Assembly: GCA_026389415.1 (NCBI GenBank)
Contig: JAPLHX010000300.1
Coordinates: 1-5,395 of the forward strand
From: Coprothermobacterota bacterium
GTDB lineage: Bacteria > Caldisericota > JANLFM01
Reading direction: 5' to 3'
DNA length: 5,395 nucleotides
A program made the position numbers and the translations under genes. The notes beneath the pieces were generated by a model. It worked only from the letters and a program-made list of their open reading frames with translations, searched no databases and had not been told where the DNA came from. Below, one piece after another: positions 1 to 5,171 of the stretch. Position 1 is the first letter of the stretch. Each line of letters opens with the position of its first letter.

Positions 1-87
1 ACTGCGTTCAGCATGACAGGGGCCGCAACTGCAAGATGTTTCATTACGGAGTTTACCCTTGAGCGAAGCGAAGGGTTCAGCATGACA
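1..87 (+). repeat. Direct repeat copy 1 (partner 189-275)
   Basis: Positions 1-87 align with 189-275 at a constant offset of 188 without gaps. Both run from ACTGCGTTCAGCATGACA through GGGGCCGCAACTGCAAGATG to CGAAGCGAAGGGTTCAG and ATGACA. They differ mainly at about 39-48 (TTTCATTACGG against CTTCGTCGCGG) and by one base near the end. This is a tandem-type duplication of a composite unit, not just a shared short core. The window begins inside or at the edge of the first copy, so its true left end is unknown. Confidence 0.85.
55..76. repeat. Hairpin repeat unit, GAGCGAAGCG loop
   Basis: ACCCTT pairs with AAGGGT around the internal string GAGCGAAGCG. This is the GAA-triloop class with an extra T in the left arm, so it folds less perfectly than the 21-nt units. 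It fuses directly to TTCAGCATGACA, the end of another unit, so it looks like a recombinant of two units. Confidence 0.7.
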
Positions 88-117
88 ACCAACCGTTACC
101 CTGAGCCGTCGCCCTCT

Positions 118-206
118 TGTCACCCTGAGCCGTCTTTGCGAAGGGTCTGGCCTTGAGCCTACAAACAAGACGAACTGCCAGATGCTTCACTGCGTTCAGC
201 ATGACA
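118..206. repeat. BIME-like element: two hairpin units head to head
   Basis: The element begins with TGTCACCCTGAGC and ends with GTTCAGCATGACA, imperfect terminal inverted repeats. The left unit (122-146) has stem ACCCT/AGGGT, GA/GA, GC/GC and a 7-nt loop CGTCTTT. The right unit (182-202), read on the minus strand, has stem ATGCT/AGCAT, GA/GA, AC/GT and a GCA triloop. Between them lie about 35 bp with no recognised feature. A half unit (98-110, ACCCTGAGCCGTC) precedes it. Confidence 0.75.
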
Positions 207-275
207 GGGGCCGCAACTGCAAGATGCTTCGTCGCGGAGTTTACCCTTGAGCGAAGCGAAGGGTTCAGGATGACA
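189..275 (+). repeat. Direct repeat copy 2 (partner 1-87)
   Basis: This is the second copy of the composite unit at 1-87, offset 188 bp. It starts within the right hairpin of the 118-206 element and ends after the hairpin at 243-264. That hairpin (ACCCTT/AAGGGT around GAGCGAAGCG) is the exact counterpart of the one at 55-76. The copies have diverged by a small number of substitutions, so the duplication is not brand new. Confidence 0.85.
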
Positions 276-348
276 AAAAAGGAAAGCTCACTCCGCGGCG
301 AAGGGTCTGGCCTTACCCCGTTTTTGTCGCCCTGAGCCGCCTCCCTCG

Positions 349-412
349 TGTCACCCTGAGCCGTCTCTGCGAAGGGATCCAGGCAAGATCCTTCACTGCG
401 TTCAGGATGACA
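349..412. repeat. Compact BIME-like element (64 bp)
   Basis: This is the tightest head-to-head pair in the window. The ends are TGTCACCCTGA and TCAGGATGACA, 11-bp inverted repeats with one mismatch. The left hairpin (354-376) pairs CCCTGAGC with GCGAAGGG around the 7-nt loop CGTCTCT. The right hairpin (388-408) has a fully paired ATCCT/AGGAT stem and, on the minus strand, an A-C/G-T inner stem closed by a GCA triloop. Only 10-11 nt separate the hairpins (CCAGGCAAG region). The right end runs into an A-rich string (CAAAAAGGGG). Confidence 0.75.
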
Positions 413-520
413 AAAAGGGGTGCTCAACATGACAAGTGCTGCCATGGCAAGATGCTTCGCTTTTCGAACTTCACTCCATCTTCCATTTCAAGCTCCTTAC
501 CTGAATTTCGCTGAAATCTG

Positions 521-550
521 TGGAAGGATGTGATCTGCAATTGATACAAT
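521..550 (+). promoter_or_regulatory. Candidate sigma70-type promoter for the MNT/HEPN pair
   Basis: TACAAT at 545-550 matches the -10 consensus at five of six positions. TGGAAG at 521-526, with an 18-nt spacer, is a weak -35. It sits 13 bp before the ATG at 564 and is the only good -10 match in this gap, although it would leave a very short leader. The call rests on similarity alone. Confidence 0.3.
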
Positions 551-563
551 GATCGAGAAAATC

Positions 564-850
564 ATGACTCTAACTTCAGTGATGCAAAAACGCGAAGAGA
601 TCTAGAACTCACTAGCCATTTTGGCCTGGGGGATGTCCGTGTTTTTGGATCCATCGTGCGAGGTGAATCTGACGCTCTAAGCGACGTGGGTTTCCTAGGT
701 AAATTCGGGCGTGGATTCACCTTTTTGCGCCAAGCGGAATTGACGGAAGCATTGGAACAGCTATTGGGGTGCCGGGTAGATATCATCAGCGAAGATGCCT
801 TGCGCCCTCGTCTGAAAGCAAGCATTCTGCAGCAGGCTCAACCGTTATGA
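564..850 (+). pseudogene. Frameshifted MNT-domain nucleotidyltransferase (MntA-like antitoxin)
   Basis: Minimal nucleotidyltransferases of this family act as antitoxins by AMPylating the partner HEPN toxin. From the ATG at 564 the frame reads MTLTSVMQKREEI and then hits TAG at 603-605. The next frame continues immediately as LELTSHFGLGDVRVFGSIVRGE and runs to TGA at 848-850. Restoring one base near 602-603 gives a normal-sized protein of about 95 residues. The family motif G-S-x10-D-x-D is present at about residues 29-43, but its second Asp is Gly (SDVG, codon GGT at 689-691). The third acidic residue (CRVDII, about residue 73) is kept. Two further Gly residues nearby (FLGKFGRG) also look unlike the usual pattern. 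The first GTG start in the second frame (656) would omit the GS motif, so no functional short version is evident. The stop overlaps the HEPN gene start by 4 bp. A sequencing error could explain the frameshift, but less easily the altered motif. Confidence 0.8.
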
Positions 851-1179
851 AGTCAGATCGAGAACGACTGCTAGATATCTTTGATGCAATTGAAAGCATC
901 AAACGCTACGCCACTTATGGAGAAGAACAATTCCGAAACGACGAGTTGGTTCAAATCTGGATCATTCACTACTTGGAAATGATTGGAGAAGCTTCTGCTC
1001 GAATCTCCGCTGACTTGCAGGAACTCCATCCAGAAATCCCCTGGTCTGCCATCGTTGCCATGCGCAATGCGATGACTCATCATTATTGTGGCATTGATTT
1101 ACACCAAGTATGGGACACGGTCCAACTGGATCTACCCGAATTGAAAGGGCAGATTCAGGTAATTCTGAAGAATCTGTAA
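847..1179 (+). CDS. hepT: HepT-like HEPN-domain toxin (putative RNase)
   Basis: This 110-residue protein belongs to the HEPN family paired with MNT nucleotidyltransferases (DUF86/HepT type). Members cleave RNA as dimers, and the partner silences them by AMPylating a tyrosine near the active site. The sequence shows the expected all-helical layout. It has an N-terminal helix (DRERLLDIFDAIESIKRY), then a GEEQFRNDELVQIWIIHYLEMIGEA segment in which IGEA is typical, then HPEIPW, then the signature MRNAMTHHYCGIDLHQVWDTV. R73-x4-H78-x-Y80 fits the catalytic and AMPylation motif RX4-6HXY, so the protein looks intact. The start at 847 overlaps the upstream stop (ATGA), indicating translational coupling. 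An upstream in-frame start would run through the antitoxin gene and add a non-family sequence. The Cys after Y80 is where an aromatic residue is common, which might weaken activity. Family assignment is firm; toxicity is inferred. Confidence 0.9.
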   Translation: MKSDRERLLDIFDAIESIKRYATYGEEQFRNDELVQIWIIHYLEMIGEASARISADLQELHPEIPWSAIVAMRNAMTHHYCGIDLHQVWDTVQLDLPELKGQIQVILKNL

Positions 1180-1241
1180 TCAGTTCAATCCTTGCGCCCT
1201 TTCGTCTGGATCCTCCCTTGGAAATGGGGTAGAGTGAACGC

Positions 1242-2297
1242 ATGAAAGCATTGATCCTGTGCGGTGGAAGGGGGACGCGCCTGCGCCCCCTGACCTATGC
1301 CCTACCCAAGCACCTGATCCCGATCGCCAACAAACCGATCCTGGACTATGCGGTGGAAAAGATCCGCGCCTGCGGGATCGAGGAGATCGGCTTTGTGGTC
1401 AGCCCGGAAACGGGCCAGGAGATCCGGGAGTATTATGGGGAATCCTGCTGCTATTTCACGCAAGACCAGCCGTTGGGGATCGCCCACGCCGTAATAGTGG
1501 CCACTCCCTTTCTGGCGGGCAGCCCGTTCCTGTTGTTTTTGGGAGACAACCTGCTGGAGGAATCATTTGCCGAAGGGGTGCGGGAGTTCCAAGAGCAGGG
1601 CCTGGATGCCCTGATCTATCTGAAAGAAGTGGCGGATCCCCGCCGGTTTGGGGTGGCGGTGCTCGACGCCGAAGGCCACATCCAGCGGCTGGTGGAGAAA
1701 CCGGCGGACCCACCTTCCCATCTGGCGATCATGGGTCTCTACCTTTTTTCGCCGTCCGTGCTGCAGGCCATCGACAACATCCAACCCTCCGAGCGCAAAG
1801 AGTACGAGATCACCGACGCCATCCAGTGGTTGGTGGCGCAGGGTTTCCGCACCAAGGGGAAGCAAACGGCCGGCTGGTGGATCGACACCGGCCGGAAAGA
1901 AGACCTGCTGGAGGCCAATCGCTTCCTGCTGGATTTCTACGCCAAAACGGACATCCGCGGCAGCGTGGATACCGCCAGCAAGGTGATCGGCCGGGTCACC
2001 GTGGAGGAAGGGGCGGAGGTGGTGGAGTCTGTCCTGCGCGGGCCCTGCATCATCGGCCGGGGCAGCCGGATCGTGCGTTCCACGATCGACCCCTTTTCCA
2101 GCATCGGTCCCCGCTGCCTGGTGGAGAATTCCACCGTGGCCTTCAGCGTGCTGATGTCGGAGGTGGTGGTACGCAATGTCCCCCGCCTGGAAGAGAGCAT
2201 TCTGGGTCGCAGGGCGGTGGTGGAGGAAGAGCGCGGCAAGGGCCGGCGGATCCGCCTACACGCCGGCGACGAAACGGAACTGAGGATCGGGTCGTAG
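1242..2297 (+). CDS. rmlA: Glucose-1-phosphate thymidylyltransferase, long form
   Basis: The enzyme joins glucose-1-phosphate and dTTP to give dTDP-glucose and pyrophosphate, the entry step to dTDP-rhamnose and other deoxysugars; it acts in the cytoplasm. The 351-residue length matches the long RmlA subfamily (about 350-355). The N-terminal nucleotidyltransferase fold carries GGRGTRLRPLT (8-18), PKHLIPIANKPIL (22-34), QPLGIAHAV (77-85), the metal-site region LGDN (100-103), FGVAV (136-140), VEKP (151-154), EYEITDAI (188-195) and GWWIDTGRKEDLLEAN (211-226). Residues from about 240 to 330 show hexapeptide-like repeats (VIGRVTVEEGAEV, IIGRGSRI, SIGPRCLVENS) of a left-handed beta helix, present only in the long form. 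A weak ribosome site (AGAG, 1231-1234) lies 7 nt before the ATG. The gap to hepT is 62 bp and the base composition looks more GC-rich than hepT. The sugar or base specificity could differ (UTP or another hexose). Its last 83 bp are duplicated at 2762-2844. Confidence 0.9.
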   Translation: MKALILCGGRGTRLRPLTYALPKHLIPIANKPILDYAVEKIRACGIEEIGFVVSPETGQEIREYYGESCCYFTQDQPLGIAHAVIVATPFLAGSPFLLFLGDNLLEESFAEGVREFQEQGLDALIYLKEVADPRRFGVAVLDAEGHIQRLVEKPADPPSHLAIMGLYLFSPSVLQAIDNIQPSERKEYEITDAIQWLVAQGFRTKGKQTAGWWIDTGRKEDLLEANRFLLDFYAKTDIRGSVDTASKVIGRVTVEEGAEVVESVLRGPCIIGRGSRIVRSTIDPFSSIGPRCLVENSTVAFSVLMSEVVVRNVPRLEESILGRRAVVEEERGKGRRIRLHAGDETELRIGS

Positions 2298-2309
2298 CCT
2301 CTAGGGCGT
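2215..2309 (+). repeat. Junction direct repeat, copy 1 (rmlA 3' end)
   Basis: These 95 bp are identical to 2762-2856 (offset 547). They cover the last 83 bp of rmlA including its TAG stop, plus 12 bp downstream (CCTCTAGGGCGT). Copy 1 is in the intact gene, so it is the ancestral context. Identity over the full length implies a recent event or gene conversion. Confidence 0.95.
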
Positions 2310-2322
2310 TACGATCAGGGAA
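2301..2322 (-). pseudogene. Remnant of the last codons of the Wzy_C/TPR gene
   Basis: Read on the minus strand these 22 bp encode SLIVTP-stop, exactly the end of the protein whose real gene ends at 2863. They match 2863-2884 with a single mismatch (T2310 against G2872) at an offset of 562 bp. The remnant starts four bases after the rmlA stop, which suggests the two genes once converged almost directly here. Confidence 0.75.
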
Positions 2323-2348
2323 TAGGACGGGGTCACACCTACGGCCAG

Positions 2349-2373
2349 ATCCTTCGCAGAGACGGCTCAGGAT
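2349..2373. repeat. Hairpin unit, 7-nt loop class, reverse orientation
   Basis: On the minus strand the unit reads stem ATCCT/AGGAT, GA/GA, GC/GC with loop CGTCTCT, preceded by TGTC. The outer stem is fully paired. The A run after it on the plus strand (GACAAAAAAAGG) would be T-rich upstream of the hairpin in a minus-strand transcript, so it does not look like an intrinsic terminator. Confidence 0.7.
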
Positions 2374-2477
2374 GACAAAAAAAGGGCGCACCAGGATGAC
2401 AAAAACGAGTCAAGGGCCAGATTCTTCAGCAAAGGGCGCTTCAGAATGACAAGAGGAGGACGGCTCAGGGTGACGGT
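2351..2477 (+). repeat. Direct repeat of about 127 bp, copy 1
   Basis: This segment repeats at 2638-2765 with an offset of 287-288. It includes the hairpin at 2349-2373, the A run, GCGCACCAGGATGACAAAAA, CGAGTCAAGGGCCAGATTC, TTCAGCAAAGGGCGCTTCAG and GAGGAGGACGGCTCAGGGTG. The copies differ by two substitutions near GGATGAC/GGGAGAC and by the lengths of the adjoining A and G runs; otherwise they appear identical. Confidence 0.9.
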
Positions 2478-2485
2478 TGATTGTC

Positions 2486-2506
2486 ATCCTGAGCGAAGCG
2501 AAGGAT
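2486..2506. repeat. Archetypal 21-nt GAA-triloop hairpin unit
   Basis: The unit is a perfect symmetric hairpin: 5-bp stem ATCCT/AGGAT, a GA/GA internal pair, a GC/GC stem and a GAA triloop. Its core GCGAAGC is the sequence known from DNA studies as an exceptionally stable mini-hairpin. It is flanked by TTGTC on the left and CTTGCCTG on the right, the commonest flanks of this family in the window. Confidence 0.8.
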
Positions 2507-2637
2507 CTTGCCTGTATGCCTGTAGCGGTAGGACGGGTTCAGGTCTTTACTTTTAGCATTCCTTCCTGATCCGGCTGAAGAACTAAGCCAAGCTGAAGGA
2601 TGAACGGCCAGATTCCTTCACTGCGTTCGAGGACAGG

Positions 2638-2765
2638 CCTTCGCAGAGACGGCTCAGGGAGACAAAAAAAAAGGCGCACCAGGATGACAAAAACGAGTCA
2701 AGGGCCAGATTCTTCAGCAAAGGGCGCTTCAGAATGACAAGAGGAGGACGGCTCAGGGTGACGGT
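2638..2765 (+). repeat. Direct repeat of about 127 bp, copy 2
   Basis: This is the second copy of 2351-2477. It begins with the hairpin CCTTCGC-n7-GCTCAGG and carries a longer A run (9 instead of 7). Its right end (TGACGGT) runs directly into the duplicated rmlA end, sharing the bases CGGT with it. The breakpoint of the rearrangement therefore lies in about 2762-2765. Confidence 0.9.
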
Positions 2766-2844
2766 GGTGGAGGAAGAGCGCGGCAAGGGCCGGCGGATCC
2801 GCCTACACGCCGGCGACGAAACGGAACTGAGGATCGGGTCGTAG
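2762..2844 (+). pseudogene. Duplicated 3' fragment of rmlA
   Basis: These 83 bp are identical to the end of rmlA (2215-2297). They encode the tail VVEEERGKGRRIRLHAG through ELRIGS and the TAG stop, without any start or catalytic domain. The fragment cannot make a working enzyme. It belongs to the 95-bp junction repeat that extends to 2856, and a further CTAGGGCGT lies at 2863-2871. Confidence 0.9.
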
Positions 2845-2862
2845 CCTCTAGGGCGTGAGCCG

Positions 2863-5127
2863 CTAGGGCGTGACGATCAGGGAACTGATCCGCTGCAGGA
2901 TGTCCTTGGCCATCGCATTTTCCGGATCCAGCACCAGCAGCTTCTCCGCCAGCTCCTTGGCCCTCTCCAGATACGGGTTGGCCTCTGCCTCTTTGCCCTC
3001 TTGCCCCAGCGTCATGGCATAGTTGAAATTCGCCTGGGTCCCAATCTCCAGCGAAACTTTGGCGTCGGCGGTGGGAGCGGCATAGGTCACTCCCTTTTCC
3101 GCGAACTGGACGGCTTTCTCCATATTCCCCAGCTCGGACCAGATCTGAGCTAGGTTGAAGTAGAGCGGATAATCTCCCGGATCCGCCAGCGCTCCCGCCT
3201 CGAAATTCTGGGCCGCTTTTTGCAGTAGTTCTTTGCGCTGGTCCGGCTTCTCATCCGCTTCCTGCTGATAGGAACGGCCGATCTGCATGTAGACGTTCTC
3301 TAAGTACATGGTTTCCTTCAGTGCTTCGTCCCATTGGGCGCGGGCCTGACTGCGCAGGTCCTCTTTGGTCTGCGTGTCCGTGTTGCTCATGGCGAACTGG
3401 TACAGCAGGTTGCCCAGGCCGGAGGTGTGCCCTTCCGTGGCCGTGCGATAGCCGGCTTCCCACGGGTTCAGCTCGACGGCACGGCGGTAAGAATCCAGGG
3501 CCAACTGGGCCTGCCGATTGGCCTCAGCCTGAATCTGCTGCTTGCGCGTCTCGTCCGTTTCGGCCGCTGCTTGTTGACCATAGGCCCCCGCCGTCTGGAT
3601 GGCGATCTCCCCGGCGCCGTAAGCCAAGTCGGCGTCGAAAATGCGAAGGGTCCAATAGCCGGAGAAAATTAAAATCACTGCCACCAGGACATAGATTCCC
3701 GTTTTGGTGATCGGTGGGATAGGGCGGGGGACCGATTTGTGCAGCTTCTTTTCCTCGTATTCGGGGATTCCGGTGGCCACCGGTTTGACCTTTTTGCCTT
3801 TGCCGTCCGCTATCACCGGCACCAAATCCATCTGCCATAAGGAGACCATCAAGCCCATCAGTAGCCAGAAATAGAGGATCGTGGGCAGCACGCCGAAGGC
3901 GACCAGGTTTTGCGCGCAATAGGCCAACACCCCCACGCCGATCCCGGCCAGCATAGCCCGCCAATAGGGGTCCTTCGTTTCCCGCCAAACCTTGAAGCTC
4001 TTCCAAAAAAAGGTGATCAGCGTCCACAGATAGATCAGAAAGCCGATGGCTCCCCGCATGATCATCTCGTCCAGGTATTGGTTGTGCATCCGATCCGGGT
4101 TGTTCATCGGCTCCATCAGGGAGTATTGCAGCACTTTGTGCGAGGGGGAAGCAATCCGCAGCACGTCGGGACCCACTCCCAGGATGGGATAGGCGGCGAA
4201 CACCGTTAATCCGCCCAGCCAGATGTAAAAACGAGTTTGTTGGAAGCCGCCGCGCAGGATCGAGTTCAGAAAATCCATTTTCCAGATCAGGAAGGCACCA
4301 AATCCGACCAAGGCGACCCCGATCACGATCAACCAGGCTTTGTTTGCCCGGTACGTTGCGCGGGGAATCAGCAGCGCCAGGACCGGGATCGAAAGCAGCA
4401 CACCGATGTAGGCGCCACGGGTCTGTGCCACCACCACATTGAAAGCCATCAACCCGACGAAAACCAGCTGGTAAATCTTCAATTCCAGGGTCGCCGCGTT
4501 TAAGAATTTCATGATCGCCACCGGTAGCAGCATGATCAAGAAATGGGGGAAAAAGTCTGGGTTGCCAAGCGAAGAAAACGGGCGACTGCCGGAAGCACCC
4601 CAGGGCATCGGATCCAGCCCGAAGAATTGCATTGCTCCGTAGACCATGGTCACGAAGGCCGACCACAACATGGTGGTCAGCAGGTTGTTGGCCTGCTTCG
4701 TGGTCCGAATGGTGGTGGAAGCGATGAAGAACAGCAAGATCACGTTGGCGATGGTCCAGAAACCCTCCTGGCGCAGGTAATTGCCCATGAAACTGATCTC
4801 GGGGCGCAGGGAGAAGATGGAGGAAACCAGCCAGGACAACAACACCGCCAGCACCGGCAGTAGCATCGGAGTGCGGAAACGGTAGTATTGGCGCGTTTCC
4901 AACAGGCGGATCACCCACGCCATCGCCACCGGGATCGTGACCAGACGCAGGAACAGCAAGCGGGGCAGGTTGAAGATGTCGGCGCCGGTGACAGTGGTGA
5001 AGATCAGTGGCACGAAGAAGGCGATCAAAATCAACCCCCACTCGATCACCTTGTCGCACCAGAAGACCAGGCGCTCGTTGTATTCAGCTGCTTGCGATTT
5101 AGCGGCCTTGGCTACCGTTGTCGTCAT
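2863..5127 (-). CDS. O-antigen ligase/polymerase-family membrane protein with C-terminal TPRs
   Basis: This 754-residue protein matches the Wzy/WaaL (Wzy_C) superfamily, which moves or polymerises lipid-linked glycans on the outer face of the cytoplasmic membrane. About 13 hydrophobic segments lie between residues 30 and 431. The family hallmarks are RPFSSLGNPDFF (182-193), QTRGAY (235-240), GVGPDVL at about 317 and the external-loop motif DRMHNQYLDEMIMRGAIG (345-362). His348 is the candidate for the conserved functional His. After a charged linker (about 435-472) comes one more membrane segment (476-492). A C-terminal region then carries TPR-like helix pairs (about 540-573, 590-625, 633-686, 689-748), for example YFNLAQIWSELGNMEKAVQFAEKG. 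The start at 5127 is preferred over an in-frame ATG at 5181 because AGGA and GGGAG lie just upstream and the residues lost look non-family. It converges on rmlA. Ligase, Wzy polymerase and protein O-glycosyltransferase cannot be told apart from sequence; in a monoderm host LPS ligation would be unlikely. Confidence 0.88.
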   Translation of the reverse strand: MTTTVAKAAKSQAAEYNERLVFWCDKVIEWGLILIAFFVPLIFTTVTGADIFNLPRLLFLRLVTIPVAMAWVIRLLETRQYYRFRTPMLLPVLAVLLSWLVSSIFSLRPEISFMGNYLRQEGFWTIANVILLFFIASTTIRTTKQANNLLTTMLWSAFVTMVYGAMQFFGLDPMPWGASGSRPFSSLGNPDFFPHFLIMLLPVAIMKFLNAATLELKIYQLVFVGLMAFNVVVAQTRGAYIGVLLSIPVLALLIPRATYRANKAWLIVIGVALVGFGAFLIWKMDFLNSILRGGFQQTRFYIWLGGLTVFAAYPILGVGPDVLRIASPSHKVLQYSLMEPMNNPDRMHNQYLDEMIMRGAIGFLIYLWTLITFFWKSFKVWRETKDPYWRAMLAGIGVGVLAYCAQNLVAFGVLPTILYFWLLMGLMVSLWQMDLVPVIADGKGKKVKPVATGIPEYEEKKLHKSVPRPIPPITKTGIYVLVAVILIFSGYWTLRIFDADLAYGAGEIAIQTAGAYGQQAAAETDETRKQQIQAEANRQAQLALDSYRRAVELNPWEAGYRTATEGHTSGLGNLLYQFAMSNTDTQTKEDLRSQARAQWDEALKETMYLENVYMQIGRSYQQEADEKPDQRKELLQKAAQNFEAGALADPGDYPLYFNLAQIWSELGNMEKAVQFAEKGVTYAAPTADAKVSLEIGTQANFNYAMTLGQEGKEAEANPYLERAKELAEKLLVLDPENAMAKDILQRISSLIVTP

Positions 5128-5131
5128 GATT

Positions 5132-5142
5132 CTCCCATTCCT
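5132..5142 (-). promoter_or_regulatory. Ribosome binding site deciding the start at 5127
   Basis: On the minus strand the bases before the ATG read AGGAATGGGAG followed by AATC. The AGGA lies 11 nt and the GGGAG 4 nt from the start codon, so one or both could pair with 16S rRNA. No comparable site was noted before the ATG at 5181. Confidence 0.5.
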
Positions 5143-5171
5143 TTGCCGGCTCAGTTTTCCCCAACGCGAAT

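Larger units (their letters stand above)
1..445. repeat. Cluster of palindromic dispersed repeats, no gene
   Basis: This stretch has no credible gene. It is a mosaic of short units of the forms CCTGAGCGAAGCGAAGG, CCCTGAGC-n7-GCGAAGGG and CTTCACTGCGTTCAG, usually flanked by TGTCA/TGACA on one side and a CTTGC- or CTGGC-like string on the other. Open frames through it translate to low-complexity peptides of the PERSEGS/FAKTAQGD kind, which are recurrent artefacts of this repeat class in databases. Two head-to-head hairpin pairs (118-206, 349-412) and one longer direct duplication (1-87 with 189-275) lie inside. Positions 446-520 separate the cluster from the next gene; apart from a truncated unit near 450 I see nothing in them. 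The cluster may continue beyond the left edge of the window. Confidence 0.85.
2298..2862. other. Repeat-filled gap between convergent genes
   Basis: The 565 bp between the converging stop codons contain no intact gene. In order they hold a remnant of the end of the minus-strand gene (2301-2322), a first copy of a roughly 127-bp repeat (2351-2477), a GAA-triloop hairpin (2486-2506), about 105 bp with no recognised feature (2507-2613), a degenerate hairpin unit (2614-2633), a second copy of the 127-bp repeat (2638-2765) and a duplicated rmlA end (2762-2844). No canonical intrinsic terminator is seen: the hairpins are not followed by a T tract in either direction. Confidence 0.85.

Noticed and set aside
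77..445. Open frames on both strands in the left repeat cluster
   Set aside because: They translate the hairpin repeats (PERSEGS, FAKTAQGD motifs), have no domain or ribosome site, and recur wherever the repeat lies.
1..445. CRISPR array
   Set aside because: Repeats are unevenly spaced, in both orientations and variable in sequence; there are no uniform spacers or cas genes.
769..1179. Longer hepT start at 769
   Set aside because: The extra 26 residues come from reading the antitoxin gene out of frame; the ATG at 847 in the ATGA overlap fits family length.
1259..2449. A 396-codon plus-strand frame overlapping rmlA
   Set aside because: It is a Pro/Gly/Arg-rich shadow of the GC-rich rmlA gene; the rmlA frame has all the family motifs.
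2349..2506. Intrinsic terminators for the convergent genes
   Set aside because: The hairpins lack a following T tract in the direction of either gene, although they might still hinder transcription.
2215..2856. Transposon target-site duplication
   Set aside because: The 95-bp direct repeats are far longer than any usual target duplication, and there is no transposase between them.
3524..5059. A 511-codon minus-strand frame within the Wzy_C/TPR gene
   Set aside because: It is the alternative reading of the same strand, rich in Arg/His/Gly/Pro, with no membrane segments or motifs.
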